From Planctomycetaceae bacterium (GTDB lineage: Bacteria; Planctomycetota; Planctomycetia; Pirellulales; Pirellulaceae), in NCBI GenBank assembly GCA_020638995.1, contig JACKHM010000001.1, forward strand, positions 434,001 through 498,000: a stretch of 64,000 nt of DNA, read 5' to 3'. A program made the position numbers and the translations under genes. A model generated the notes under the pieces. That model had not been told where the DNA came from and made no database searches. It was given only the letters and a program-made list of their open reading frames with translations. Positions within the stretch are counted from its first letter, which is position 1. Each line of letters starts with the position of its first letter. Positions 26,059 through 35,070 of the stretch are shown here, piece after piece.

Positions 26059-27365
26059 AAGTAGCGATTGATCAGGTGTTCGAGCATTTCTTGTCGACCA
26101 CTTTGATTTGGAGCGACCTCGCCCTTCTTGAGCATGTACGTTTCCAGCGACTTGAAGTCGGCCTTGCCGCCTTCAATCTCCGCGCCGATCCCCGAATCCC
26201 AACTGCTGTAGCGATCCTTCACAAAACCAGCGAGTTCGCCGTCGGCTCGAATTGCTGCGGCAACTTTCAAACCCCGGGCGAAGGCATCCATTCCACCGAT
26301 GTGAGCGTGGAACAAATCGATCGGCTCGAAGCTCTCGCGACGTACCTTCGCATCAAAATTGACACCGCCGGGAGCGACGCCTCCGTATTTGAGCAGCATC
26401 AGCATAATCTGCGTCGTAAGGTAGTAATCTGTCGGGAATTGATCCGTATCCCAGCCCAACATCAAGTCGCCCGTGTTGGCATCGATGGATCCGAGCAAGC
26501 CCTGATGCCCCGCATAGTCCAACTCGTGCATCATGGTGTGCCCGGCAAGCGTAGCATGATTCGTCTCGATGTTTAACTTGAAGCGATCCGTCAAACCATA
26601 CGCGCGCAGGAAGTTGATGCACGCCGCAGCGTCACTGTCGTACTGATGCTTCGTCGGCTCCTTCGGCTTGGGTTCGATCAAGAAGGTACCGTCGAATCCG
26701 ATTTCGTTGGCATAGTCGACGGCCATGTGGAAGAACTGACCCAGGTGATCCAATTCGCGCTTCATGTCTGTGTTGTACTGGCACTGATACCCTTCTCGGC
26801 CTCCCCAGAAAACGTAGTTCTCGCCGCCAAGCTCCTTGGTGACTTCGAGAGCCTTCTTCACCTGCGCGGCGGCGTAGGCAAAGACATCTGCATTGCAACT
26901 GGTCGAGGCGCCGTGCATGAAGCGCGGGTTGCTGAACATGTTGGCGGTACCCCACAGCAACTTGATGCCGGTGCGCTGTTGCTCTTCTTTCAAAACGGCA
27001 GCGACGGCATCAAGATTCTTGTTGCTTTCGGCCAACGTCGCGCCCTCGGGGGCCACATCGCGATCGTGAAATGCATAGTACGGCGCGCCGATCTTCTCCA
27101 TGAACTCGAACGCGACTCGTGCCCGGTTACAAGCATTTTCGACCGAGTCAGTTCCGTCTTCCCACGGGCGGACCATCGTTCCAGCCCCAAACGGGTCGCT
27201 GCCTGTCCCTCGAAAAGTGTGCCAGTAAGTGACCGAGAACCGCATATGGTCCTTCATCGACTTGCCTTCAATCACTTCGTCTTCGTTATACCAACGAAAG
27301 GCAAGCGGATTCTTGGACTGGGGACCTTCGTATTGGATCTTTTGAATTTCTGGGAATGCAAGCAT
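26055..27365 (-). CDS. xylA: Xylose isomerase
   Basis: XylA (436 aa) interconverts D-xylose and D-xylulose (and glucose and fructose) using two divalent metals. The catalytic His/Asp region is YYAFHDRDVAPEG. Metal and substrate ligands are in VFWGGREGYQ, LIEPKPKEPTKHQYD, LNIETNHATLAGHTMMHEL and GSIDANTGDLMLGWDTDQFP. All are intact, and the length is that of the class II enzyme. No xylulokinase or transporter is adjacent, so it seems to be a stand-alone gene. The last codon lies in the REP-like repeat. Confidence 0.96.
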   Translation of the reverse strand: MLAFPEIQKIQYEGPQSKNPLAFRWYNEDEVIEGKSMKDHMRFSVTYWHTFRGTGSDPFGAGTMVRPWEDGTDSVENACNRARVAFEFMEKIGAPYYAFHDRDVAPEGATLAESNKNLDAVAAVLKEEQQRTGIKLLWGTANMFSNPRFMHGASTSCNADVFAYAAAQVKKALEVTKELGGENYVFWGGREGYQCQYNTDMKRELDHLGQFFHMAVDYANEIGFDGTFLIEPKPKEPTKHQYDSDAAACINFLRAYGLTDRFKLNIETNHATLAGHTMMHELDYAGHQGLLGSIDANTGDLMLGWDTDQFPTDYYLTTQIMLMLLKYGGVAPGGVNFDAKVRRESFEPIDLFHAHIGGMDAFARGLKVAAAIRADGELAGFVKDRYSSWDSGIGAEIEGGKADFKSLETYMLKKGEVAPNQSGRQEMLEHLINRYL

Positions 27366-27900
27366 CGCACTGAGTTCTCATCGGGCGGTTGATTTATAAG
27401 CTCTAAAAGCCCCGATATCGTGGCAAATTCACCGCCGTCCCGCAACGGGTGCGAGAGTCTTTCCCGACCGACCATGATGAAGGCGTCGACAAGGGGATTC
27501 GCTGTAATGTCGCTTCACGATTGGAATCACGTCCCGGCTGGCATACTTCACGACTTTCATCAAAACTTGGCCAACTCGAATCGAAGGCGATTTGAATTCT
27601 GACGCTTTGCCGGATGGAGCCGTGGCTTCAGTAGAGCAGCGAGCTGGCGCACGAGCACCTGCCGACGATGCCGCTATTTCTTAGCGACCGGTTACACGCG
27701 GTGGCACCGCTTGAGTCAACTTACAATGCGACTTGCAATGCGACCTGGCAAACCAGATCGAGTGCGATGAGAGCAGTAGTCGCTCCCCATCGGTAGGTTG
27801 GCTTACCTACGTTGCAAACCAGTCCACTGCTTCTCGCGATGCGCCCTCGGGCGTGTTTTCATGAATAGTCTTAACGAACGACCAGCCCCTGCGCTGCTCG
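27366..27900. other. Intergenic stretch upstream of xylA
   Basis: About 530 bp without a supported gene. Small palindromes are visible (GCGGTGGCACCGC near 27700 and a GTAGGT/ACCTAC hairpin at 27793-27810), but no tRNA or riboswitch pattern. It must hold the xylA promoter, which I could not place. Confidence 0.4.
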
Positions 27901-27904
27901 CAAG

Positions 27905-27935
27905 CAAAAAGAAAGGGCTGCCGAAGCAGCCCTTT
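27905..27935 (-). terminator. Terminator of the first DUF1559 gene
   Basis: A 10-bp stem (27912-27921 with 27926-27935, AAAGGGCTGC/GCAGCCCTTT) with a CGAA tetraloop is followed on the minus strand by CTTTTTGC. It lies about 90 bp after the stop at 28027. Confidence 0.8.
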
Positions 27936-28026
27936 CATTCAGAAACATCCGTAAACTCAAGTCAACAAACGCTACGCCGAATTCTCCATATTCGCGCCCT
28001 ACCCTCGCTGAAGAGGCAGCATGGAG

Positions 28027-29061
28027 CTATGGAAGTTCAACAGGTTCCCCGTCCTGAATGGCACACAACTTTTGATACAGGCTTCTCAGCGGCGATGAAG
28101 TATTTCCGGTACTGACGGGGCCTCGTTCAGCCGCAGTATCCTGGAGAACTTCGTTATTATTTGTATCGCTAAACTCTATCGTCTCCGCTACAAAGCGAAC
28201 GCTACCATCGGCCAGGACGAACTGTGCGCCACCGGGGTGTTCACTTGAAAAGCCTCGACGCTTGTCTGCAGTGTTTGCCACCGTGTAGTTTAGCTTGATT
28301 CGACCTCCTCCCAGCACGTCACTCCGTTGGTTGACGTCGTTTCGGCGACGGATACCAAACACAACAGCAGCCTCTTGAGTACGAATGGCGGGTGGATTCT
28401 CTTGGGATTTGTACTGCCAACGCCGTTCACCAATCATGAGAACATTACTGGTACCGTCCGTGATATCTCGGAACGCCCGCCCGTCATCCTCGATGAAGAT
28501 ACCACGCTCTTGCCTCAATCCACCGTTAGCGTCGGGATTCCAAGCACCGTTTACACCGACATAGTTGGAGGTGGCAATTCGTTTATTCGTAGCGCCGCCA
28601 CCAGCCCAGTTGAATCGCTGCCGAGCTGAATTCAGTTCTGGACCAACATCCGATGGGCAGCGGAAAGCAGCAATGGGCACACGCATCGCGTTGTGCCTCG
28701 CTGTGCCGGGAGTAAGTGATTCGAGGTGGATGTTCCCAACGTCCAACTGCTGGTGCAACGGCTGTTGTTCGATGAACGGCAATACCAGCGCCCCCCAAGA
28801 CCACAAGTTGATGTCGTTAATCTTGCCGCCTGTTGCATTTCGTTTGCTCAAAAAGCCCGGTGCGATCTTCTTGTACGTATCGTGGTAGTTATGGCACGCG
28901 ATTCCGAATTGCTTCAAGTTGTTGCTACACTGCATCCTCCGAGCTGCCTCGCGAGCCGCTTGTACCGCAGGCAATAGCAGCGCAACGAGAATCCCTATAA
29001 TTGCAATTACCACCAGAAGCTCCACTAAGGTGAAGCCACTTCTCTTTCTAATACCCTTCAT
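28027..29061 (-). CDS. DUF1559 protein with type II pseudopilin N terminus
   Basis: The 344-residue protein begins with a prepilin-type signal (KRSGFTLVELLVVIAI) and one hydrophobic helix, then the conserved PAVQAAREAARRMQCSNNLK. A large C-terminal domain carries the family's late block SSEHPGGAQFVLADGSVRFV. This is the DUF1559 family, strongly expanded in planctomycetes, and is presumably processed and anchored like a pseudopilin; its function is unknown. Upstream on the same strand lies a 58-residue lipoprotein gene, so the two form a unit. The catalytic or binding role cannot be read from the sequence. Confidence 0.92.
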   Translation of the reverse strand: MKGIRKRSGFTLVELLVVIAIIGILVALLLPAVQAAREAARRMQCSNNLKQFGIACHNYHDTYKKIAPGFLSKRNATGGKINDINLWSWGALVLPFIEQQPLHQQLDVGNIHLESLTPGTARHNAMRVPIAAFRCPSDVGPELNSARQRFNWAGGGATNKRIATSNYVGVNGAWNPDANGGLRQERGIFIEDDGRAFRDITDGTSNVLMIGERRWQYKSQENPPAIRTQEAAVVFGIRRRNDVNQRSDVLGGGRIKLNYTVANTADKRRGFSSEHPGGAQFVLADGSVRFVAETIEFSDTNNNEVLQDTAAERGPVSTGNTSSPLRSLYQKLCAIQDGEPVELP

Positions 29062-29139
29062 TCCAATAACTCCTTAAAATAAAAACGAAAAATAGCGAGT
29101 GGTTAAAACCACAGACCAAATCCACTACCCTCCCCAAAG

Positions 29140-29316
29140 CTACTCCCGGTCGACGCTTTCGACGTCCTCCACCGCGCTAGGTTCTTCTTCGGCTTGATCA
29201 AACTCAACCTGTGACGCCGCTTCCTCCTCCGTAAGTTGTGACCTGCAACCAACGAGGAACATTGATGGTGTGAGGAAAATCATCAGTAGCACAAAGTGCC
29301 GAACTGAATTGCTCAT
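29140..29316 (-). CDS. Small lipoprotein upstream of DUF1559 gene
   Basis: A 58-residue protein starts with a hydrophobic signal and a lipobox ending LVGC (Cys24). It ends with a highly acidic tail (EEEAASQVEFDQAEEEPS). AAGGAG lies 7 bp before the ATG. After lipidation the mature part is about 35 residues, too small for a domain, so a structural or tethering role is likely. It is in the same direction as, and 79 bp upstream of, the DUF1559 gene. A similar pair occurs at 29724-31002, which supports its being a real gene. The function is unknown. Confidence 0.75.
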   Translation of the reverse strand: MSNSVRHFVLLMIFLTPSMFLVGCRSQLTEEEAASQVEFDQAEEEPSAVEDVESVDRE

Positions 29317-29620
29317 TCAATAACTCCTTACCAAAAAACAAATCGAAGAATTCAATTTGGCGCGAGAAGACGACGCCGACGTTAACCGGGTTAACGGCTG
29401 AACCGGGCGAACACACAAGAAATAGGAGCCACCGATTCAGACTTCAGATTGATTAGCGGGGGGTTAATCTAACACATTGAGGCTCAGGTTTGAAGCAAGA
29501 ATCTGTACATCAGAGGAACTTTTCTCGACACACCCCGCATAGGTGGCACTCTCTATCTATAGTCGCACCCTCGCGTACCATAGCCCACGCGATTGAGGCC
29601 CCTCTCAGTTCACCGCGCAA
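29317..29620. other. Promoter-side gap of the first DUF1559 unit
   Basis: About 300 bp between the lipoprotein start and the terminator of the next unit. I see no gene. No match to the 128-bp upstream sequence shared by the other two DUF1559 units was found here. Confidence 0.35.
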
Positions 29621-29658
29621 AACAAAGAGCCACCCGCGAATGTTTACGCGAGTGGCTC
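29621..29658 (-). terminator. Terminator of the frameshifted DUF1559 gene
   Basis: A 12-bp stem with one mismatch (29627-29638 with 29647-29658, GAGCCACCCGCG) is followed on the minus strand by TTTGTT. The same stem sequence recurs as the terminator of the third DUF1559 gene at 31770. Confidence 0.75.
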
Positions 29659-29723
29659 ATAGAACCCTCAATCAGGATGGATCGGCGAAGAGGCCGCGTC
29701 TACATCACCGATAACTCAATCGA

Positions 29724-30768
29724 TTAGAATTCTCCTGTTGGGTTGCCGTCCTGAATCGCCAGAATGTATTCCCAGGTGGTGTTTGGCGCGCTGGTGTTTG
29801 GCGCAACATTAGCATTGTGATCCTCCGAATCGAAGTCGCCCTGAATCGTTTCCGAGATGAATCGGACGCTTCCGTCCGCCATGGAGAACATCGCTCCACC
29901 TGGATGCTGACTCGAGTAACCGAAGCGGGTTGTATTGGCGTTAGTAGCGATGTAGGTCCGATTGATTTTTGCAGAGCCGGCCCCGAGCACTGCGCCACAG
30001 CGTTCCACATTGCCGGCTTGTCGGGGGATCCCCCAAAACCAACCCAGCAGCAGAGAGATAGATCCCACCAGCAGGGTCCGTTCGCTTGAATTGCCAACGT
30101 CGCTCGCCGAGAGCAACGACATTACTGGTACCATCTAGCACATCTCGGAAGGCTCGCCCCTCGTCCTCAATAAACAAACCAGTCCGAGCGTTTTGAGCAG
30201 CATTGTTGTTGGGATTTCGGTTGGGCCGCCAACTATCATTCGAGACGATGTAGTTTGACGTCGCGGTCTGCTCCCCGCTCAGATTTCGCATGCCAACCGT
30301 GTTTACCGGAGGAGCCACGTCGGATGGACAGCGGAACGCGGGCATCGGAATCTTCATAATCGCCAGCGATGCTGTCGTTCCAAGGGCGGTATTAGTTGTA
30401 CCTGGATCCCCGATCCAGACGTTCCCCACATCCAGTGCATTCTGAGTTGCGGCACCTTCAATAAAAGGCTGCACCACTGCACCCCACCCCCAACCTTGCG
30501 CCGTGTCATTTGCATTCAATGGTGCGATTACGTTTCCCGCTGCATCCTTCTTTGTCAGATACGCGGGTGGAAACGACTTGTAGGTATCGTGGTAGTTATG
30601 CATCGCCAACGTCAACTGCTTCATGTTGTTGCTGCACTGCATTCGTCTGGCAGCCTCACGTGCAGCCTGGACGGCCGGCAACAGAAGTGCGACCAAGATG
30701 CCGATGATCGCAATCACCACCAGCAATTCAACGAGGGTAAAACCCATTCGATTTCGAAAACGCTTCAT
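29724..30768 (-). pseudogene. DUF1559 gene broken by a single-base frameshift
   Basis: The N-terminal part (from ATG 30768, GGAGG upstream) has the prepilin signal RMGFTLVELLVVIAI and a normal DUF1559 body to about residue 250 (GERRWQFKRTDPAGG). The frame then runs out after LSAAGLVLG into unrelated residues. The expected C-terminal end (GYSSQHPGGAMFSMADGSVRFI to AIQDGNPTGEF) continues in another frame down to 29724. The switch falls at a 12-bp palindrome of five G, AT and five C (30023-30034). Removing one base from either run restores one continuous protein of about 347 residues. It may be a true pseudogene, a phase-variable gene or an assembly error. Confidence 0.8.
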
Positions 30769-30864
30769 TACAGGTAACCTCCAAAATCTAGGAAAAAGAA
30801 TACAAAAAACGACCAACAAAACACCGACAACCCCGCGTTATGACTTACTTGCAGGTTGCCGGGC

Positions 30865-31002
30865 TTACGGCGCCTCGGGATCGTCTCCCGATGGTGCTTC
30901 CGTCCCCTGCTCTGGAGTCGCAGCCCCACCAGAGCAGCCACCGATAACAACGGGTAAGCATAGACATCCCAAAACGACCAATAGCTTCCAACTCGATGGC
31001 AT
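30865..31002 (-). CDS. Small lipoprotein upstream of the frameshifted DUF1559 gene
   Basis: A 45-residue protein has a hydrophobic signal and a lipobox ending VIGGC (Cys23), then a 22-residue Gly/Pro/acidic tail ending in DDPEAP. GAAGGAG precedes the ATG. It is on the same strand as, and 96 bp upstream of, the DUF1559 gene, repeating the arrangement at 29140. Too short for a domain assignment; the function is unknown. Confidence 0.72.
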   Translation of the reverse strand: MPSSWKLLVVLGCLCLPVVIGGCSGGAATPEQGTEAPSGDDPEAP

Positions 31003-31760
31003 TCGAATCTCCTTCATTATCAAAACGACTAATTAATTACTGAATCGACAGATAGTTTTCTCTCCGCCGAATGGCGAAACGGAGTAGCATTGGCGCCTCT
31101 ACGCAGCATGAACGGGCGGCGCCTTACGAGACAAACGAAGCGTAACATCGAGGGATCTACCATCGTCGAAACCCTGAGAACAATCGCACCAGAGAAAGTG
31201 AGAATCCCAGAAAAGCCGAACGGCTAACAAGCTATCTTTACGAAGGGTGTCACACTCTGTGGTGTGCTACCAAAATCCAACCAGTCAGGCCAGAACTCAA
31301 AACAGCTCTGACAATGCGAACAATTCCGACTGACCGAAAGAGATAGGTTGTGGGACGACGAGTGGCAGGTGCAACTAACGAAGCACGCTACGAACTTCAG
31401 CAATACGCCAAAACGTCTCTTCGTGTCAAGTGTGTACAACCGAAGAAGGTATCCTACCAACGAGTAGATTGCAATAGTTTTGCCACATTTTTGAAACTCT
31501 CGAGCCACCCCGTTCCGCTGCGGCCCACCTGGAACCTCTGTGATCGCTCAGAAGACGTTTTTGCTCGACCATGGCTCGTATCATCGCGTCACAGCCCATG
31601 CGTTTTCAGGCATTTCCAAGAGCACGCGTCCGAGGAGGGCATCCTTCGTGCGGCGAGACCCTCAGGGCCTTAGTGTTGTTCAAGATCTTCAAATTGTAGA
31701 ACCCTCTCAACCTTGTGAAATAACAAACGCCCTGCTGGGATCCCGACCCTGAGCAGCCAA
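31003..31760. other. Long upstream region of the second DUF1559 unit
   Basis: No gene is supported in this 760-bp stretch. It contains one copy (31328-31456) of a sequence that recurs upstream of the third DUF1559 gene. Short open frames on both strands lack domains and ribosome sites. Confidence 0.45.
31328..31456. repeat. Upstream repeat, copy A
   Basis: This segment and 33286-33413 share GACTGACCGA.AGAGAT at one end and AAACG.CTCTTCGT.TCAAGT in the middle, then a GAAG..ATCCT block. Both lie about 330 bp upstream of a DUF1559 unit in the same orientation. They probably arose when the unit was duplicated with its control region. A TTGACA element occurs on the minus strand of this copy. Confidence 0.6.
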
Positions 31761-31761
31761 G

Positions 31762-31799
31762 TACCAAAAGAGCCACCCGCGAACATCCGCGGGTGGCTC
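31762..31799 (-). terminator. Terminator of the third DUF1559 gene
   Basis: A perfect 12-bp stem (31770-31781 with 31788-31799, GAGCCACCCGCG) with a 6-nt loop is followed on the minus strand by CTTTTGG. It is nearly identical to the stem at 29627. Confidence 0.8.
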
Positions 31800-31879
31800 G
31801 TGGAGTTTACGCTAACTTGCCCTTGGCCCGAGAAAGTCTTTCAACGTCGCTGAGCCAGCCGTTAGCCTCTGCACTCGAA

Positions 31880-32947
31880 TTAAAAATCTCCAGTCGGGTT
31901 GCCGTCTTGGATGGCAAGTAGATACTCAAACGTCGTATTAGGTTGACGCGTCAACGGACCGGGCGCGGTGCCTGTATTATCGTTGATCTGGTTTTGATTT
32001 ACGTCCTGTTGAATTGTCTCTGCGATGAAACGAACGCTTCCATCAACGAGCGAAAACATCGCTCCGCCGGGATGCTGGCTGGAAAAACTTCGTCGCGACA
32101 TCCCGATATTGTTGGGCTGATTCATGTTAATTGCGCCGCGGCCCGATGCCACACTGCAACCCATGTAGTCGTTATTCGCTACGCGCGAATTCTGGCCAAA
32201 GACCAACGCTGCACCGATCGTATATAGCGCATTGCTGGGTGCAGCGCGTTTGACTTGCCAACGCCGTTCACCTAACGCAATGACGTTGCTTGTACCGTCA
32301 AGGATATCGCGAAATGCTCGCCCTTCATCTTGAATGAACGCACCTTGTTCGTCAGCGTTTCCGCCATTGGCGGCAACTTGAAACGAACTATTAGACGCGA
32401 CGTAATTTGAGGTGGCCGTGTCAACTCCCGCAAGGTCGCGGAAGGCACCAGCCGTGTTTAGGACTGGGCCGATATCTGAGGGGCATCGAAATGTTGCCTG
32501 CGCGGTCTGCAAAATCGCTAAATTCGCTGACAATGCGTTATTCGGATTTGCTCCAGCGCCGCCAGCGGTTGGCCCGAGATAAACATTTCCCACATTTAAC
32601 TGATCAACGGTCGAATTCCCCTCAATAAACCGCTGAACGAGGGCACCCCAGGCCCAAACCGGATTCGCATCGTCACCCGCCGTGTTGGACGGCGCGTCGA
32701 TGGCCCCCGTGGGGACGCTGCCGACACGCTTGACCAGGTATGCAGGCGGCATGGTCTTGTACGTGTCATGATAGTTGTGCATGGCCAGAGTTAACTGCTT
32801 CAATTTGTTACTGCACTGCATCCGACGCGCGGCCTCGCGAGCGGCTTGAACAGCGGGCAGCAAAAGCGCTACCAAGATGCCAATGATGGCAATGACGACG
32901 AGCAACTCGACTAGCGTAAAGCCTGCTCTATTCCGAAATTTAGACAT
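31880..32947 (-). CDS. DUF1559 protein with type II pseudopilin N terminus
   Basis: An intact 355-residue paralogue of the two DUF1559 genes downstream. It starts MSKFRNRAGFTLVELLVV with GGAGG 8 bp before the ATG. It has the PAVQAAREAARRMQC element and ends with SSQHPGGAMFSLVDGSVRFI and AIQDGNPTGDF. It matches the frameshifted gene closely, particularly in the C terminus, so the pair looks like a recent tandem duplication. Unlike the other two, it has no small lipoprotein gene immediately upstream. The function is unknown. Confidence 0.92.
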   Translation of the reverse strand: MSKFRNRAGFTLVELLVVIAIIGILVALLLPAVQAAREAARRMQCSNKLKQLTLAMHNYHDTYKTMPPAYLVKRVGSVPTGAIDAPSNTAGDDANPVWAWGALVQRFIEGNSTVDQLNVGNVYLGPTAGGAGANPNNALSANLAILQTAQATFRCPSDIGPVLNTAGAFRDLAGVDTATSNYVASNSSFQVAANGGNADEQGAFIQDEGRAFRDILDGTSNVIALGERRWQVKRAAPSNALYTIGAALVFGQNSRVANNDYMGCSVASGRGAINMNQPNNIGMSRRSFSSQHPGGAMFSLVDGSVRFIAETIQQDVNQNQINDNTGTAPGPLTRQPNTTFEYLLAIQDGNPTGDF

Positions 32948-33589
32948 GTAGCATTCCTCCAAAAAACTAAGACGAGAACCTTGAAAAATCGACGAGCTGC
33001 ATCCGAAGATCAGCCATCGAGAAAACACTCCGAATTATCTACAGTAGCAATGAGCCGCGATTACCCGCACAAACGATTCACAGATATCCTGGATCGAACA
33101 TTTCCCACGCATTCAATTTCAAACCGGATCTTCACCACCAGCAGAAACCAAAGGCCTGACTCTCGACGACAAACAAGAATTTGCCGAACGGGCTTCAAAA
33201 TCCCGGAACGCAACTCTTAGACAACAGAAAGGTGCCTGACCAAATAAGAACAACCAGCCAACACGAACAAAATGTGAACGCTTTCGACTGACCGATAGAG
33301 ATGGTTGCGTTGAGTTGAATCTGCAGGTGGCACAACGATGTGCGCTGCATGGGTTCGACGCGTTACGAAACGCCTCTTCGTATCAAGTAAATACACCTGG
33401 GAAGATATCCTTTTAATTCGGAAATTGCAATGGTTTAGTTTTGCAGATTTCCGCCGACCTTTTGTTTTCCGGACCGCCGTCCCAAGTCGCCGAACCGCGC
33501 TGGTAAGATTTTTGCCTCTGCGATCGCTTTACTGCCCACTTCGCGCGGCTTCAACGATATAGATTTCCCGATCGGACGGCTCGTCAGAC
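32948..33589. other. Gap upstream of the third DUF1559 gene
   Basis: A 640-bp stretch with no supported gene. It includes the second copy (33286-33413) of the shared upstream repeat and presumably the DUF1559 promoter. It also holds the 3' flank of the sulfatase gene, where no clear terminator was seen. Confidence 0.4.
33286..33413. repeat. Upstream repeat, copy B
   Basis: The diverged counterpart of 31328-31456, in the same orientation and at a similar distance from a DUF1559 start. TTGATA stands where copy A has TTGACA on the minus strand. Confidence 0.6.
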
Positions 33590-34987
33590 TCACAGCTCCA
33601 GTTGCGAGGGTGCCGGGTCGAGAGCGGCTTGGTGTGCCGCGACGTCTGCCTGGAGGGACTTGAGGATTTCGCCGTTTTGCGCTGCGACGTCAAACCGCTC
33701 GCCCGGATCGTGTTCCAAATTGAATAGCAACGGCGGATCATGCTTCTTGGGTTCGCGTGCCCCGGGGCCATAGGCGTCTTGGGTCATCAAGTGCATCTTC
33801 CACGGGCCCTTTCGAACAGCCATCAGGTCATAAGCTCGGTAGTAGAAGAGCACCTCGCGACTGCTTGGCCCCTCACCGCGAAGCACAGGCGTCAGGTCGT
33901 GGCTATCGAGGACGCGGTCGACCGGCAGGTCGATGCCTGCCCGAGCATGAATCGTGGCGAAGATATCCATCGTGCTGGCAACGTCACGGCTGATGCTGCC
34001 CGGTTTAATCTGCCCTGGCCACCAAGCCAAAGTCGGCTCGCGCATGCCTCCCTCCCATGTGCTGCCCTTGCCGTCGCGAAGCAAACCCGCCGAGCCGCCT
34101 TGCTCGTCAAAAATCAGCCACGGTCCATTGTCACTCGTAAAGAACACGAGCGTGTTGTCGTCAATCTCCAACTCACGCAACGTATCGAGCACTCGGCCTA
34201 CGCTCCAATCAATCTCTTCGATCACATCACCAAACAATCCACGTCGACTCTTACCCTCGAACTCGGGCGAGCGAAACAACGGAACGTGGGGCATGCTGTG
34301 TGGGAGATAAAGGAAGAAAGGCGTGTCTTTATGTTCACGGATAAAATTCGTGGCCTCTTCCGTATACCGCCGAGTAATCGTGGCCTGGTCGGCGGGCCGT
34401 TCGATGATCTGTTCGCCTCGCATCAAAGGAACATTCCAATAGCGTATGCTGGGACTCCAAAACGGTTCGCGTCCTTTGGGCGCATCGTTGACGCGATCCA
34501 TGTCGTTCGAATACGGAATCCCGAAGTAACGATCGAAGCCGTTACTTGTCGGCAGGTACTGCGGCAAATGCCCCAAGTGCCACTTGCCAACGCAGGCCGT
34601 CGCATAACCATTTGCCTGCAACGATTCGGCGATTGTGATTTCTTCCGCCGGAAGACCTCCCTTGGAATCCGGGAAGAGCACACGCCGCTGGTTGCTGCAC
34701 ATCCCGTTTCGCAACGGCAACCGACCGGTCATGAGTGCCGCGCGGCTTGGCGTGCAAACCGGCGCTGCAGCGTAGAACTGTGTGAACTTCATACCCTCGG
34801 CGGCCATTCGATCGAGGTTCGGGGTCGCGATGGTCGGATGACCGAAACACGCCAAGTCGCCATAACCGAGATCGTCACAAAAAATGATCACGAAGTTGGG
34901 TTGTCTCGCTTCGCCAGCGGCGAACACGTGAGCCGTCATCGCCCAGATCGTTACAATCACACAGTAAAAAGTTTCGCGTGGACTCAT
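33590..34987 (-). CDS. Secreted sulfatase (formylglycine type)
   Basis: The 465-residue protein has an N-terminal signal peptide and then a type I sulfatase domain. Metal ligands are in NFVIIFCDDLGYGD. The cysteine to be converted to formylglycine is in CTPSR (Cys78), with the supporting motif GKWHLGH later. ACVGKWHLGHLPQYLPTSNGFD and YLPHSMPHVPL are typical of arylsulfatases. The enzyme probably removes sulfate from sulfated polysaccharides in the periplasm or outside the cell; the exact substrate is unknown. It needs a formylglycine-generating enzyme, which is not in the window. ATG at 34987 is preferred because the signal peptide starts there; the frame extends to 35185. Confidence 0.93.
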   Translation of the reverse strand: MSPRETFYCVIVTIWAMTAHVFAAGEARQPNFVIIFCDDLGYGDLACFGHPTIATPNLDRMAAEGMKFTQFYAAAPVCTPSRAALMTGRLPLRNGMCSNQRRVLFPDSKGGLPAEEITIAESLQANGYATACVGKWHLGHLPQYLPTSNGFDRYFGIPYSNDMDRVNDAPKGREPFWSPSIRYWNVPLMRGEQIIERPADQATITRRYTEEATNFIREHKDTPFFLYLPHSMPHVPLFRSPEFEGKSRRGLFGDVIEEIDWSVGRVLDTLRELEIDDNTLVFFTSDNGPWLIFDEQGGSAGLLRDGKGSTWEGGMREPTLAWWPGQIKPGSISRDVASTMDIFATIHARAGIDLPVDRVLDSHDLTPVLRGEGPSSREVLFYYRAYDLMAVRKGPWKMHLMTQDAYGPGAREPKKHDPPLLFNLEHDPGERFDVAAQNGEILKSLQADVAAHQAALDPAPSQLEL

Positions 34988-35070
34988 GTTAACTGCCAAT
35001 AAGAGAGGAAATTCGTCAGTCTTTGGAATCGGCCATGATAAGTCGAAAAGATTGCGGAGTCCAACGAATG

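Noticed and set aside
33740..35002. A 420-codon open frame on the plus strand
   Set aside because: It runs antisense to the intact sulfatase gene and has no domain; it is a GC-driven shadow.
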